From Bacteroidales bacterium (GTDB taxonomy: Bacteria; Bacteroidota; Bacteroidia; Bacteroidales; F082): a stretch of DNA of 32,537 bases. The notes beneath the pieces are model-generated. The model searched no databases. It saw only the letters and a program-made list of their open reading frames with translations, and was not told the origin of the DNA. A program made the translations under genes and the position numbers. This document shows positions 15,373 to 24,222 of the stretch, in pieces. Each line of letters starts with the position of its first letter. Positions within the stretch are counted from its first letter, which is position 1. The stretch covers positions 1 to 32,537 of the forward strand of contig WGGC01000111.1 in assembly GCA_015491905.1 (NCBI GenBank), written 5' to 3'.

Positions 15373-15403
15373 GAAAGCCTCCACTTAATTTAAGGAGGCT
15401 TTC
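15373..15403. terminator. Hairpin between the DUF2007 gene and the aminotransferase gene
   Basis: GAAAGCCTCC and GGAGGCTTTC form a perfect 10-bp stem with an 11-base loop. On the minus strand it is followed by TTATTTTG and then, 10 bases on, the aminotransferase ATG. It should terminate or attenuate transcription coming from the EamA-DUF2007 pair. A stronger T-run follows on the plus strand, but no plus-strand gene ends here. Confidence 0.7.
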
Positions 15404-15428
15404 AGTTTTTTATTAAAAAGGTAAAACA

Positions 15429-15668
15429 TTATTTTTTATCCCTCGACTTAAAATATTCTTCTAAAACTTTATTAGCTTTATCAAAATTTTGATTTTCAAC
15501 AAAAATCTGCACGGAATCTTCCGGCATTCCATCTGCCCAACCTGCATCCACACTTGATTGCAGTCTATCCATTTTCATTGTACCAATGCCATTCTCTTTC
15601 AGTAACTCCTCAATATACATGGCTTCAACCGATGAACCAGTATAGACTAACTTAATATCATCTTTCAT
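15429..15668 (-). CDS. DUF2007 family protein, 79 aa
   Basis: A small cytoplasmic protein of the DUF2007 (putative signal-transducing) family. The typical layout is visible: a strand KLVYTGSS, helix VEAMYIEELLKENGI, a variable loop, then SVQIFVENQNFDKANKVLEEY at the C-terminus. Members have a ferredoxin-like fold of unknown role. The full length is usual. It follows the EamA gene after 64 bases that contain an A+T-rich inverted repeat, and it ends just before a GC-rich hairpin terminator. Confidence 0.8.
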   Translation of the reverse strand: MKDDIKLVYTGSSVEAMYIEELLKENGIGTMKMDRLQSSVDAGWADGMPEDSVQIFVENQNFDKANKVLEEYFKSRDKK

Positions 15669-15684
15669 ATTTTAAATTATTTTA

Positions 15685-15710
15685 AATTTTTAGTAAAAAT
15701 ACTAAAAATT
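15685..15710. repeat. 11-bp inverted repeat before the DUF2007 gene
   Basis: AATTTTTAGTA (15685-15695) and TACTAAAAATT (15700-15710) form a perfect repeat with 4 bases between. It is A+T-rich, so it is either a weak terminator after EamA or an operator for the DUF2007 gene. Confidence 0.4.
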
Positions 15711-15732
15711 AAATTTAACTTCATCAATTATT

Positions 15733-16635
15733 TTAATTACTAATCTTAATTATTGCAAAAATCATAACCGCAGCACTAATTAACTGAACAGGAGACAATA
15801 AGCTACCATTCACAAAATAATCAAAAAATATTGCAGAAACAGGAAACAATAATTCACTGATAGTAGCGTCCATAGCTCTTACCCTTCTTAAACCATAATA
15901 ATAAATAAAAATAGCCCCGGAACCTGTTGTTAATCCTATAATGACAAATAAAATCCAGTGTACTTCGTTGGTTTGCTGAAATTCGACAAACTGTTTGCTT
16001 ATTAACACATAAAAAAGCATGAAAACAGTTGTAAACCCATATCTAAAAAAAGTAGCGGTTTTAAAATCGAAATTCATTAATATTTTTTTAGAAAAAACAG
16101 TAGAACTTCCAAAAGAAAAAGCCGCTAAAAGAGCATATAAAGATGCATAGATAGTATTTTTTTCAGTATTTATATCAGGAAAACTCCAGCCAAATGTTAA
16201 AAAATAACCTGCAATTACCGCAATGGAAGCCCATATTGCAAAATGTTTTTTAATCTTTTCTTTTAAAAGAATGGAAGCTAATGATATAGCAAAAATAGGT
16301 TGTAACTTTTGTAAAAGTACAACTACTGATAATTCTTTAAAGTTAACCAAAAACAGAGCTTTTACAATAGCCATTGTACCTATAGCACCACCAAAAATAG
16401 CAATTAAAGAAAAGACTATGTAATCTTGTTTTACAAAATATTTTAATTGCCGGTAAGATTTAAAGAGAAATACATTCATTAAAAGGAAAGGAATTAAATG
16501 CAACATAAAGACAACATATCCTACATTTAAACCATAAAGGCGCGGGGTAAGTACAACCCCATCGAAACCCCATAAAATAGCAGAGAAACCAATTGCAACA
16601 GTTCCTTTTACAATCTCCTTATTACCTTTTCTCAT
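15733..16635 (-). CDS. EamA/DMT-family membrane transporter, 300 aa
   Basis: A ten-helix drug/metabolite exporter-type protein made of two EamA repeats. Hydrophobic segments begin at ~11, 38, 72, 98, 128 and 160 in the first half, and repeat in the second half through VIIGLTTGSGAIFIYYYGLRR. Family marks include the first-helix ILWGFDGV and the ELLFPVSAIFFDYF segment near the end of repeat two. The substrate is unknown. The 5' region has a -7 box (16652-16659). It may be co-transcribed with the DUF2007 gene. Confidence 0.9.
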   Translation of the reverse strand: MRKGNKEIVKGTVAIGFSAILWGFDGVVLTPRLYGLNVGYVVFMLHLIPFLLMNVFLFKSYRQLKYFVKQDYIVFSLIAIFGGAIGTMAIVKALFLVNFKELSVVVLLQKLQPIFAISLASILLKEKIKKHFAIWASIAVIAGYFLTFGWSFPDINTEKNTIYASLYALLAAFSFGSSTVFSKKILMNFDFKTATFFRYGFTTVFMLFYVLISKQFVEFQQTNEVHWILFVIIGLTTGSGAIFIYYYGLRRVRAMDATISELLFPVSAIFFDYFVNGSLLSPVQLISAAVMIFAIIKISN

Positions 16636-16651
16636 AGAAATAATAAAGCTG

Positions 16652-16659
16652 CAAAGGTA
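16652..16659 (-). promoter_or_regulatory. -7 promoter box for the EamA gene
   Basis: TACCTTTG on the minus strand matches TAnnTTTG, 16 bases upstream of the ATG at 16635. The flanking bases are the same as before pruA. Confidence 0.45.
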
Positions 16660-16733
16660 ATTATTTTGACAGTTTTACGAAGCTCATAATTACAGATAAA
16701 GTTTTTTATTATTTTATTTTTATAAAGAATCTA

Positions 16734-18107
16734 TTATTTATCATTCTTTTTAAGAATATTTTCCAGCTCCTCAATATTAGCTGGTTTTGCAATTATTCGT
16801 TTATTTTTATCAAGCAAAAAATAAGATGGAGTTGCATTGATTCCGTATAGCACAGGAATTGAACTTTCCCAGCCATTCAGTTCTGCAATATTAGGCCATA
16901 AATAACCTTCGTCATGAATAGCTTTCTCTACCGGCTTTTTATTATCGTCCACAGAGATTGCAATAATTTGTAAATGATTTGAGTTAGAAGGAGTATATAA
17001 TTTCTTAAGCTTAGGCAGGCTTTCGGTACAATGAGGACACCAGCTTGCCCAAAAAACAAGTAATGTAGTGTCTGCTTTTACATCATACAAATGTATTTTC
17101 TTCCCATTTAAAGTTTTTGCAGTAAAATCAGGAGCCTGCTTTCCAACTGCCAGCTTCACAATTAAATTTAATTCATGTTGTAAAAGAAGTTTTTCAGAAT
17201 TTGTACCGGGGAATTTTCCGAGTATATTATTTTTGGCAATGTGAAGAACCAGTTTACTAAATCCCATTTGCTTAAAGCCATTTACTAAATAACTTAATAT
17301 AAAAGAATAAATCTTTTCATTGACAGAAGCTTTTTTCAGAAGGGTATCCACAGGAGCAATAAAAGCATTTTCAGCTTCTTTTTTAGTCATTCCCTGTTGC
17401 TGAAATAAGGCAAGATAACCAACAATTTTTTTTGTAAACAACCCTGTGCGAAGTAATAAGGTATCCCGGAAATCAACATGGTCAAAATATTTCTTTTTCA
17501 GTAAAATATTTTGTTCATCATTGGTTAAGCTAAGATTTATTATAACCGGATTCTCCATTTTAATGAAATGTGCAGCAATAGTTTGGGGATATGATTTAAT
17601 TAATTCCCGGGCTAAAGTATTAGTTTGCTGCTGAACAGAATTAACTTTTTTAAAAGCTACACTATAAAAAGAATCGTTTCTGGGAAAATACTGAACAACC
17701 GGTTTTAAAAGTTTTATTTTTTTTTCATTTTGATTTTTTACCATATTAAAATGATGAAAAATCTTATTTTCCAAAGAGTTCTTAAAAGAAATACCGGATA
17801 AATTTCCATATCTTCCTGCAGAAAACGAAAAAGATTTACCTGAATAAATAAAGTCGATGCTAATACCCGAATTTGTTAAAACTCTGTACATTCCTTTTGG
17901 CCAATCAGGTTTCATATAAAAAGTAAAATTTCCTGATATATCCGTCTGAGTTGTATCCACAACTTTCTGTCCACGGGCAAACGACTGCAATAAATAAACA
18001 TCATCGTAAGATATTCCGGGAATCACACCTTTAATGTTAATATCCTGAGCATTTATATCAGAAAAAATTATTGAAAACAATAAAATAATAAAACCGGCTT
18101 TTTTCAT
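16734..18107 (-). CDS. Exported TlpA-like thiol-disulfide oxidoreductase with DUF4369-like N-terminus, 457 aa
   Basis: An envelope thioredoxin-like protein of a type common in Bacteroidota. The signal peptide is residues ~1-20 (cut after INA). A beta-rich DUF4369-like domain spans ~22-110 (INIKGVIPGISYDDVYLLQS ... GNFTFYM). A helical middle follows at ~115-315. The TlpA/AhpC-TSA domain is ~320-455, with GKQAPDFTAKTLNGK, active site WCPHC (C357, C360) and cis-Pro427 (ATPSYF). It should keep envelope cysteines reduced. It stands alone on the minus strand, divergent from the kinase cassette. Confidence 0.92.
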   Translation of the reverse strand: MKKAGFIILLFSIIFSDINAQDINIKGVIPGISYDDVYLLQSFARGQKVVDTTQTDISGNFTFYMKPDWPKGMYRVLTNSGISIDFIYSGKSFSFSAGRYGNLSGISFKNSLENKIFHHFNMVKNQNEKKIKLLKPVVQYFPRNDSFYSVAFKKVNSVQQQTNTLARELIKSYPQTIAAHFIKMENPVIINLSLTNDEQNILLKKKYFDHVDFRDTLLLRTGLFTKKIVGYLALFQQQGMTKKEAENAFIAPVDTLLKKASVNEKIYSFILSYLVNGFKQMGFSKLVLHIAKNNILGKFPGTNSEKLLLQHELNLIVKLAVGKQAPDFTAKTLNGKKIHLYDVKADTTLLVFWASWCPHCTESLPKLKKLYTPSNSNHLQIIAISVDDNKKPVEKAIHDEGYLWPNIAELNGWESSIPVLYGINATPSYFLLDKNKRIIAKPANIEELENILKKNDK

Positions 18108-18368
18108 GAAAATTTATATTTATACGTTTTAAAAATATGTAATACTTTGTTATATGTTTTTCTAGATAATTGTCAAAAATAGTGGTTTCAAACTTATCTT
18201 TTAAAAATATCTTTAAATTATATTATAAGACTTTTGAGATTTATGATTCTTCAATATTTCAAGAACTTCATTAAATATTTTAAAATTCTTATTTTTTATT
18301 AAATTAGCAAACTTAACGTACCAACACAAATAATTATATTTAATTTCAATAAATTAAAAAGCCTGAAG

Positions 18369-21149
18369 ATGGCATTAACAAATAAAAACACTCATATAAT
18401 ATTAATTATCATAATATTATTTTTCACCTCAACAAATTTAATTTCTTTGCCGGCAAAAGACTCAATTTCTGTTAATAAAGCAAAAAAGCAAATTGAAATA
18501 TTCCTGAAAAAAGCTGTATCCGGAACGAATCACCAAAAAATCAGAGAATACTTCCATAAAGCCGTTAATATATCAAAGGAAAATAATCTGCAACACTTTT
18601 TATGTATTGAAATTCTAAAAAAAGGTAATCAACTGCGAAATAAAGGCCAGTTTATTCTTGAATTGCATTTTTATAAAAAAGGATTAAGAATTGCCAAGGC
18701 CAATAAAGATACTTTACATTTAATAAAATTTTATAACAACATAGGTGTCAGCTATCGTAAAATTGATGATTATAAAAACTCATTGTATTATCATCAGAAA
18801 GCGCTGGATTTATCGGAAATAATAAAAGATACAGCAGATATGGCTGTTGCAATTAACAGTATGGGAAATGATTATCTGTTATTAAAAGACTACTCCATGG
18901 CAGTAAAATATTTCAAAAAAAGTTTGGACCTTGAGCAAGGCAGAAAAAACATGATAGGAGTAGCTATAAATTTAAACAATCTTGGATTTATTTATAAAGA
19001 ACAAAAAAACTTTAACAGGGCAATTAATTATTTCAATCTATCTCTGGAAATAAATAAGCAACTTAATTCAAAAATAGGAATTGCTATTTGCAGTAATGAT
19101 TTATCAGACACCTATCTTGAAAAAGGGGATTACAGTAATTCATTGGCATACGCTTTAAACGCATTAAAAATAAGCAAGTCGGTTAATAACAAACCTGAAG
19201 TTGCATATTCATACATCAAGCTTGGAGAGATTTATAACAAACTTGGCAATTACAAACAAGCAATGTTAGCACTCCAAGAAGGAATCAGGTTATCAAAAGA
19301 ACTTTCTTCCAAAGCAAATTTAAAAACAGCATATTTAACATTATCGGAGATCTATAAAGCTAAGCATAATTATAAAGAGGCTTTAAAATACAGCAACATA
19401 GAGCGCTTATATGAAGACTCCATTGTTTCAAATCAGTTAAAAAAATATGAAGCAAAACTTCAAATACAATTTGAAACAATACAAAAGCAACAAGAGATTA
19501 ATTTTTTAAATCAGAAAGCTGTTATAGCTAAACAATCATTAAATGAAAAACAGAAATGGATATATATCCTATCTTCATCTTTCCTTTTATTAATAGTAAT
19601 ATTAGTTGTTTTGGTTATTTTAATCATAAATAACAGAAAAAAAACAAAGCAGCTTATTCTCAAAAACAAACAAATAGAAAAATCAAAATTTGAATTGGAA
19701 TTAAACAAAGAACACCTTTTAAAAGCACGCGAACAGGCGGAAGAAAGTGCGCGCACAAAAAGTAGTTTTTTAGCTAATATGAGCCATGAAATACGCACTC
19801 CCTTAAATGCAGTCTTAGGTTTTTCAGATTTATTAAATAATCAAATCAAAGACCCTAAACAAAAATCTTACTTACAGGCAATTCAAACCAGCGGTCAAAG
19901 TTTAATGAATTTAATTAATGATATTTTAGATTTTTCTAAATATGAAAACGAGAACCTTCCCCGTGAAAAAGAAAAAATAAATATTGCAGAAGTTACAAAA
20001 GAAGTTATAAACATCTTTTCATTTAAGGCTAGTGACAAGGGTATTATATTAAATTACAAGTTGGAAGAAAATTTACCTTGCTGTATATTATTCAATAAAA
20101 TGATGTTACAGCAAATATTACTTAATTTGGTAGGCAATGCTATTAAGTTCACAAAAAAAGGAATTGTCAGCATTAACATAAGCCATGAACCGGGGAAATC
20201 GGAAAATAAGGTTAACCTTAAAATTGAAGTAAGAGATACCGGAATAGGAATTAGCCCTGAAGATAAAAAACATCTTTTTAAACCATTTCATCAAGGTAAG
20301 AACCACAAAGCTACCGAAGGCAGCGGGCTTGGGTTAAGTATAACAAAAAAGCTGGTAGAAAGGCTAAACGGAACAATTGAAATTGAAAGTGAAGAAAATA
20401 AAGGATCAAATTTTATTTTGACTTTTATGGATGTAACGGTTGCTGAAATTAAAAAAACTGATTCTTCCGGATTTGAATCTTATAGCCTTAAAATCAACCA
20501 CTCACCGATATTACTTTCTCAAAAAAATGAAATTTCTTTAAAACTAAAACAGTTATTTAAAAAATATGGTTACCAGATAAAAGATGTTGGGATGAGCCTA
20601 GCAAAAGCAAGAAAATTTTTCGACACCTCATTTGTGATTATATTATGCTGTTTGACAAATGAAGAGATTGAAAATAGTTTAAAAACATTTGAAAAAGAAG
20701 ATGCTGAACAGAGTCATCATTTTTTAATATTATCTTCGAATAAATATTCAGGTTATTCAAACGACAAAACAACAATAATTGACATTAACACTTCTTCCGA
20801 TATAATATGGAGGAAAATTGAACAATTTTTCTATGATATTGAAGATGAGCAAACAATAAATAAACTATTTTTTACTGAAGATGACAAAAAAAATAAACAT
20901 CTAACAGATAGAATACCGGAAATTTACAGAACAAGTTACAAACAGGCAAAAGAAACTAAGGTGCTGGAGATAATTGAAGTTTTAGCTAATGATTTGTTAA
21001 ATATTGCTAATACCGGTAATATGAAAAACTTAATTTCTTTTTCAAAAAAACTAATCGAAAACGTTAAACAGTTTAATATTGAAAATATCGACAAACAATT
21101 AAACATTTTAGACAAAGCCTTTAAAGTTTTTTTCAATTCTACTAAATAA
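18369..21149 (+). CDS. TPR sensor histidine kinase with a degenerate receiver-like domain, 926 aa
   Basis: A membrane sensor kinase opening a three-gene cassette. A signal/anchor helix lies at ~9-27. Six TPRs with an exact 40-residue period follow (starting near 118, 159, 197, 237, 277 and 317). They should be periplasmic, before the membrane helix at ~398-420 (IYILSSSFLLLIVILV). A coiled coil leads to HisKA with H473 (MSHEIRTP) and HATPase with N590 (VGNAIKF), D623-x-G-x-G (RDTGIGI) and GSGLGLS (651-657). Residues ~710-825 have receiver-like strand/helix order but no acidic pair, no Asp after strand 3 (FVIILCC) and no Lys. Residues ~848-926 form a helical module shared with the next kinase. 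The spacing to the next gene is 43 bases. Confidence 0.92.
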   Translation: MALTNKNTHIILIIIILFFTSTNLISLPAKDSISVNKAKKQIEIFLKKAVSGTNHQKIREYFHKAVNISKENNLQHFLCIEILKKGNQLRNKGQFILELHFYKKGLRIAKANKDTLHLIKFYNNIGVSYRKIDDYKNSLYYHQKALDLSEIIKDTADMAVAINSMGNDYLLLKDYSMAVKYFKKSLDLEQGRKNMIGVAINLNNLGFIYKEQKNFNRAINYFNLSLEINKQLNSKIGIAICSNDLSDTYLEKGDYSNSLAYALNALKISKSVNNKPEVAYSYIKLGEIYNKLGNYKQAMLALQEGIRLSKELSSKANLKTAYLTLSEIYKAKHNYKEALKYSNIERLYEDSIVSNQLKKYEAKLQIQFETIQKQQEINFLNQKAVIAKQSLNEKQKWIYILSSSFLLLIVILVVLVILIINNRKKTKQLILKNKQIEKSKFELELNKEHLLKAREQAEESARTKSSFLANMSHEIRTPLNAVLGFSDLLNNQIKDPKQKSYLQAIQTSGQSLMNLINDILDFSKYENENLPREKEKINIAEVTKEVINIFSFKASDKGIILNYKLEENLPCCILFNKMMLQQILLNLVGNAIKFTKKGIVSINISHEPGKSENKVNLKIEVRDTGIGISPEDKKHLFKPFHQGKNHKATEGSGLGLSITKKLVERLNGTIEIESEENKGSNFILTFMDVTVAEIKKTDSSGFESYSLKINHSPILLSQKNEISLKLKQLFKKYGYQIKDVGMSLAKARKFFDTSFVIILCCLTNEEIENSLKTFEKEDAEQSHHFLILSSNKYSGYSNDKTTIIDINTSSDIIWRKIEQFFYDIEDEQTINKLFFTEDDKKNKHLTDRIPEIYRTSYKQAKETKVLEIIEVLANDLLNIANTGNMKNLISFSKKLIENVKQFNIENIDKQLNILDKAFKVFFNSTK

Positions 21150-21192
21150 ATAAAATGTTTAAAAAGCAATTTAACAACATACTAAAGTATAT

Positions 21193-24100
21193 ATGAAATT
21201 ATATTACCTTAAATACAAACTTGTTTTACTTATAATCATTTTATTGATAAAGGCTACAGTTATTTATGGCAATATAATTGACATTCCGGAAACACCGCAA
21301 ATAAAAGACAGTTCATCACTATTAATTTTATTAAAAGATACTACTCTGTCTCCAATTGAAAAGACTACTTTAGCATACAAATTGTCATTATTGTACGAAA
21401 AATATTTACCTCAAAAAGCAATATTTTTTGACTCTTTATGCCTTAAGTTATCTAAAAAAAGTAACAATAAGTTATACTATAATCTTTCCATTAATAAGTT
21501 AATCACAAACTTAATAAAGATACATGAATATAAAAAGGCAGCATTTTTTTTAAAAGAGAAAGGGAAAATCATATCAGACAGCAGTGAGTTTCAAAAAGCT
21601 GAATACTACTACCAGCTCGCAGAAAATTACCGCAAATGGGGCAAATATAAAGAGTCGATAAAATACTATAAATTGTCAAGAAAATATTTTGAAGCAATTG
21701 GGGTTAAAGCCGGTATAGCCAAGACATTATATGGAGAAGCCAAAGCCTGGTCGAGATTTAATGATTACTTTAGTGCAGTAGGATTACTACAACAAAGTAT
21801 TTCTATATACCGGCAACTTGATGATACAACCGGCCTTGCTTCAGTTCATTTATTGATGGGTAAATTTATGCAAGACTGGAGAAAATGGGACAGGGCATTA
21901 TATTTTTATAAAAGTGCCCTTACGATATTCAGAAAGGAAAATATGGTTGCAGAGCAGGCTGAAACAAGATTAAAAATCGGAAGTCTGCTAAACCAAAAAA
22001 AAGAATATCTCAAAGCATTAAAAGAATACAAAATTGCAACTACTTTATCTGGCAATAAATTTCCTAAGATTTATGCATTAGGATTAACAGGGTTAGGAAA
22101 TACATTTTATCATTTAAAACAGTTTGATTCAGCAACAATATATCAGAAAAAAGCATTACCCCTTTTAAAGCAATGGGCAAAACCTGATGAAATAGCCGGG
22201 GCCTTGTTGAATTATGCAAATTTAGATTTGCAAAAGAACAATCTAAAGCAAGCTTTATCATATGCTGATAGCGCTCTGCAAATAGCAGAAAATGATAATG
22301 CAAGGATGTTACAAATGAAAATTTATAATTTGTTTTCAAAAATATACAAATCTCAGCATAAGTTCAGGTTAGCGTATGAATATCTTATACTTTCCAATAA
22401 TTTAAGTAATGATATTTTTTCAGAAAAAAACAGGAAAACAATTAGTGATATGGAAGTCCGTTATGAAGCGGATCAAAAAGCAAAACAATACAATAAACTA
22501 AAAGAACGGGAAACACAAACCCAAATTAATCTTGCAACGGCTAGAAATGTAAAAAGATTATTATATGTAATTACTATTTTTGTATTTGTTATTTTTTTGG
22601 TAATAATATTCTTTATTCAATATGAAAATCGTTTAAATAAAAAGAATTACGGACTTGTTTATGCCAAAAACAAAGAAATAACAAAACAGCAGGAAAGATT
22701 AAAGGCGTTAAATCAGGAATTATTTAAAAGTCGTGAAAGTTTTAGAAGTATTGTAGAAAATGCTACCATAGGAATCTATCAAACGCATCCCAACGGGAAA
22801 ATATTATTTGCAAACAACACACTAGTAAACATGCTGGGATACAACAATTTATTAGACTTACAAAACAATCTCAATCTCAATAAAGACAAAACAGAAAGAA
22901 AGGTATTTACAGATTTACTTGAAAAACAAGATATTATATCCGGAAGAGAAGACGTTTGGGAAAGAAAAGATAAGCAAATAATTTATGTTAATGAAAGTGC
23001 ATGGATTATAAGAGATAAAAATGGAGATACTCTTTATTATGAAGGAATAGTTGAAGACATCACCCAAAGAAAAATTGCTGAAGAAAGGGTCTTAAAAACT
23101 CAGGAAAGGTTAAAACGTGTAAATCAAGAACTAAGAAAGCGAAATATAGAATTTCAGAAGGCAAAAACAGAAGCCGAAGAGGCTAATAAGGCAAAGACAT
23201 TATTTCTGGCTAACATGAGTCATGAAATCAGAACACCATTGAATTCGATTATTGGTTTTACGCAACTTCTTTTGCCGCTTGCAACAACTCAGAAAGAAAA
23301 AGACTTTATTCACTCTATTCAGGTTAGCAGCAATAGTTTATTAATATTAATAAACGATATTTTAGACCTTTCAAAAATACATGCCGGAAAACTCGAATTA
23401 ACATGGGAACCAATATATTTACCACAAATAATCAAAGAAATAAATCAAATTTTTTACCCTCAAATAGAAGTTAAAAACTTAAAGTTTGAAACATTTATCT
23501 CCCATGACGCAAATGATTTTTTCATTCTTGACGCTACCCGCTTACGACAAATACTATTTAATATTGTTGGAAATGCTATTAAATTCACAGAAAAAGGTTC
23601 TGTTTCATTAAAAATAAATGCTAAGCAGGAAAGAAATCAAAAAAACTTGACCCAACTGGAATTTATCATAACTGATACAGGGCCAGGAATTCCTATAAAA
23701 GACAGAGAAACAATATTTGATGCCTTTAAGCAATCAGGAAAAAACAAAAAAGGAACAGGACTAGGACTAAGTATAAGTAAGCGATTATGCGAACTAATGG
23801 GTGGTGAAATATCATTTAAAAGTATTATAGGAAGAGGCACATCATTCACTATCATATTTCATCATATAAAAAAATCAAATTCATCTTTTAACAGTAACAA
23901 AAATATTAAAGAAAATTATTTTAATCAAAATGAAAATAATGTTAGGAATAATTATTTTGAAAATATACCATTGTCACTTAAAGAAGAAATTCGCAAACAA
24001 TTTAAAGAGGACTTTGACAGAACTATACAAAATAATATGATGGATGAAATTATTAATTTTGGAAAGATTCTATTAGAATTTTCCAAAAAAAATAATATTT

Positions 24101-24201
24101 CTGAAATAGAAAAACTTGCTCAAGAAATTATATTGGCAGGAGAAAATTATGATATTGAAACTTTAAACAATTTATTAAATATTTTAAAAATATTATTTTA
24201 A
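21193..24201 (+). CDS. TPR-PAS sensor histidine kinase, 1002 aa
   Basis: The second sensor kinase of the cassette. It has an N-terminal signal/anchor helix (~8-26) and about seven TPR-like repeats (~130-405, for example AENYRKWGKYKESIKYY). A membrane helix follows at ~456-475 (YVITIFVFVIFLVIIFFI). A PAS domain spans ~512-626 (RSIVENATIGIYQ ... VEDITQRKIAEE). After a coiled coil, HisKA holds H677 (MSHEIRTP) and HATPase holds N794 (VGNAIKFTE), D828-x-G-x-G (TDTGPGI) and GTGLGLS (854-860). After an Asn-rich linker (~895-922) comes a helical C-terminal module (~925-1002) resembling that of the preceding kinase and lacking an HPt histidine. It has no receiver. The next gene starts 21 bases on. Confidence 0.93.
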   Translation: MKLYYLKYKLVLLIIILLIKATVIYGNIIDIPETPQIKDSSSLLILLKDTTLSPIEKTTLAYKLSLLYEKYLPQKAIFFDSLCLKLSKKSNNKLYYNLSINKLITNLIKIHEYKKAAFFLKEKGKIISDSSEFQKAEYYYQLAENYRKWGKYKESIKYYKLSRKYFEAIGVKAGIAKTLYGEAKAWSRFNDYFSAVGLLQQSISIYRQLDDTTGLASVHLLMGKFMQDWRKWDRALYFYKSALTIFRKENMVAEQAETRLKIGSLLNQKKEYLKALKEYKIATTLSGNKFPKIYALGLTGLGNTFYHLKQFDSATIYQKKALPLLKQWAKPDEIAGALLNYANLDLQKNNLKQALSYADSALQIAENDNARMLQMKIYNLFSKIYKSQHKFRLAYEYLILSNNLSNDIFSEKNRKTISDMEVRYEADQKAKQYNKLKERETQTQINLATARNVKRLLYVITIFVFVIFLVIIFFIQYENRLNKKNYGLVYAKNKEITKQQERLKALNQELFKSRESFRSIVENATIGIYQTHPNGKILFANNTLVNMLGYNNLLDLQNNLNLNKDKTERKVFTDLLEKQDIISGREDVWERKDKQIIYVNESAWIIRDKNGDTLYYEGIVEDITQRKIAEERVLKTQERLKRVNQELRKRNIEFQKAKTEAEEANKAKTLFLANMSHEIRTPLNSIIGFTQLLLPLATTQKEKDFIHSIQVSSNSLLILINDILDLSKIHAGKLELTWEPIYLPQIIKEINQIFYPQIEVKNLKFETFISHDANDFFILDATRLRQILFNIVGNAIKFTEKGSVSLKINAKQERNQKNLTQLEFIITDTGPGIPIKDRETIFDAFKQSGKNKKGTGLGLSISKRLCELMGGEISFKSIIGRGTSFTIIFHHIKKSNSSFNSNKNIKENYFNQNENNVRNNYFENIPLSLKEEIRKQFKEDFDRTIQNNMMDEIINFGKILLEFSKKNNISEIEKLAQEIILAGENYDIETLNNLLNILKILF

Positions 24202-24222
24202 TCTATTTAAAAACGACTAACT

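Noticed and set aside
18213-18356. Open stretch on the minus strand reading like a protein tail (YVKFANLIKNKNFKIF)
   Set aside because: It has no ATG and no recognised family, and its composition is what very A+T-rich DNA gives by chance. A remnant is possible but not supported.
18369-24201. The two large TPR kinases as a misassembled duplicate
   Set aside because: They differ in length, repeat number, PAS domain and C-terminal layout, with only short kinase motifs in common.
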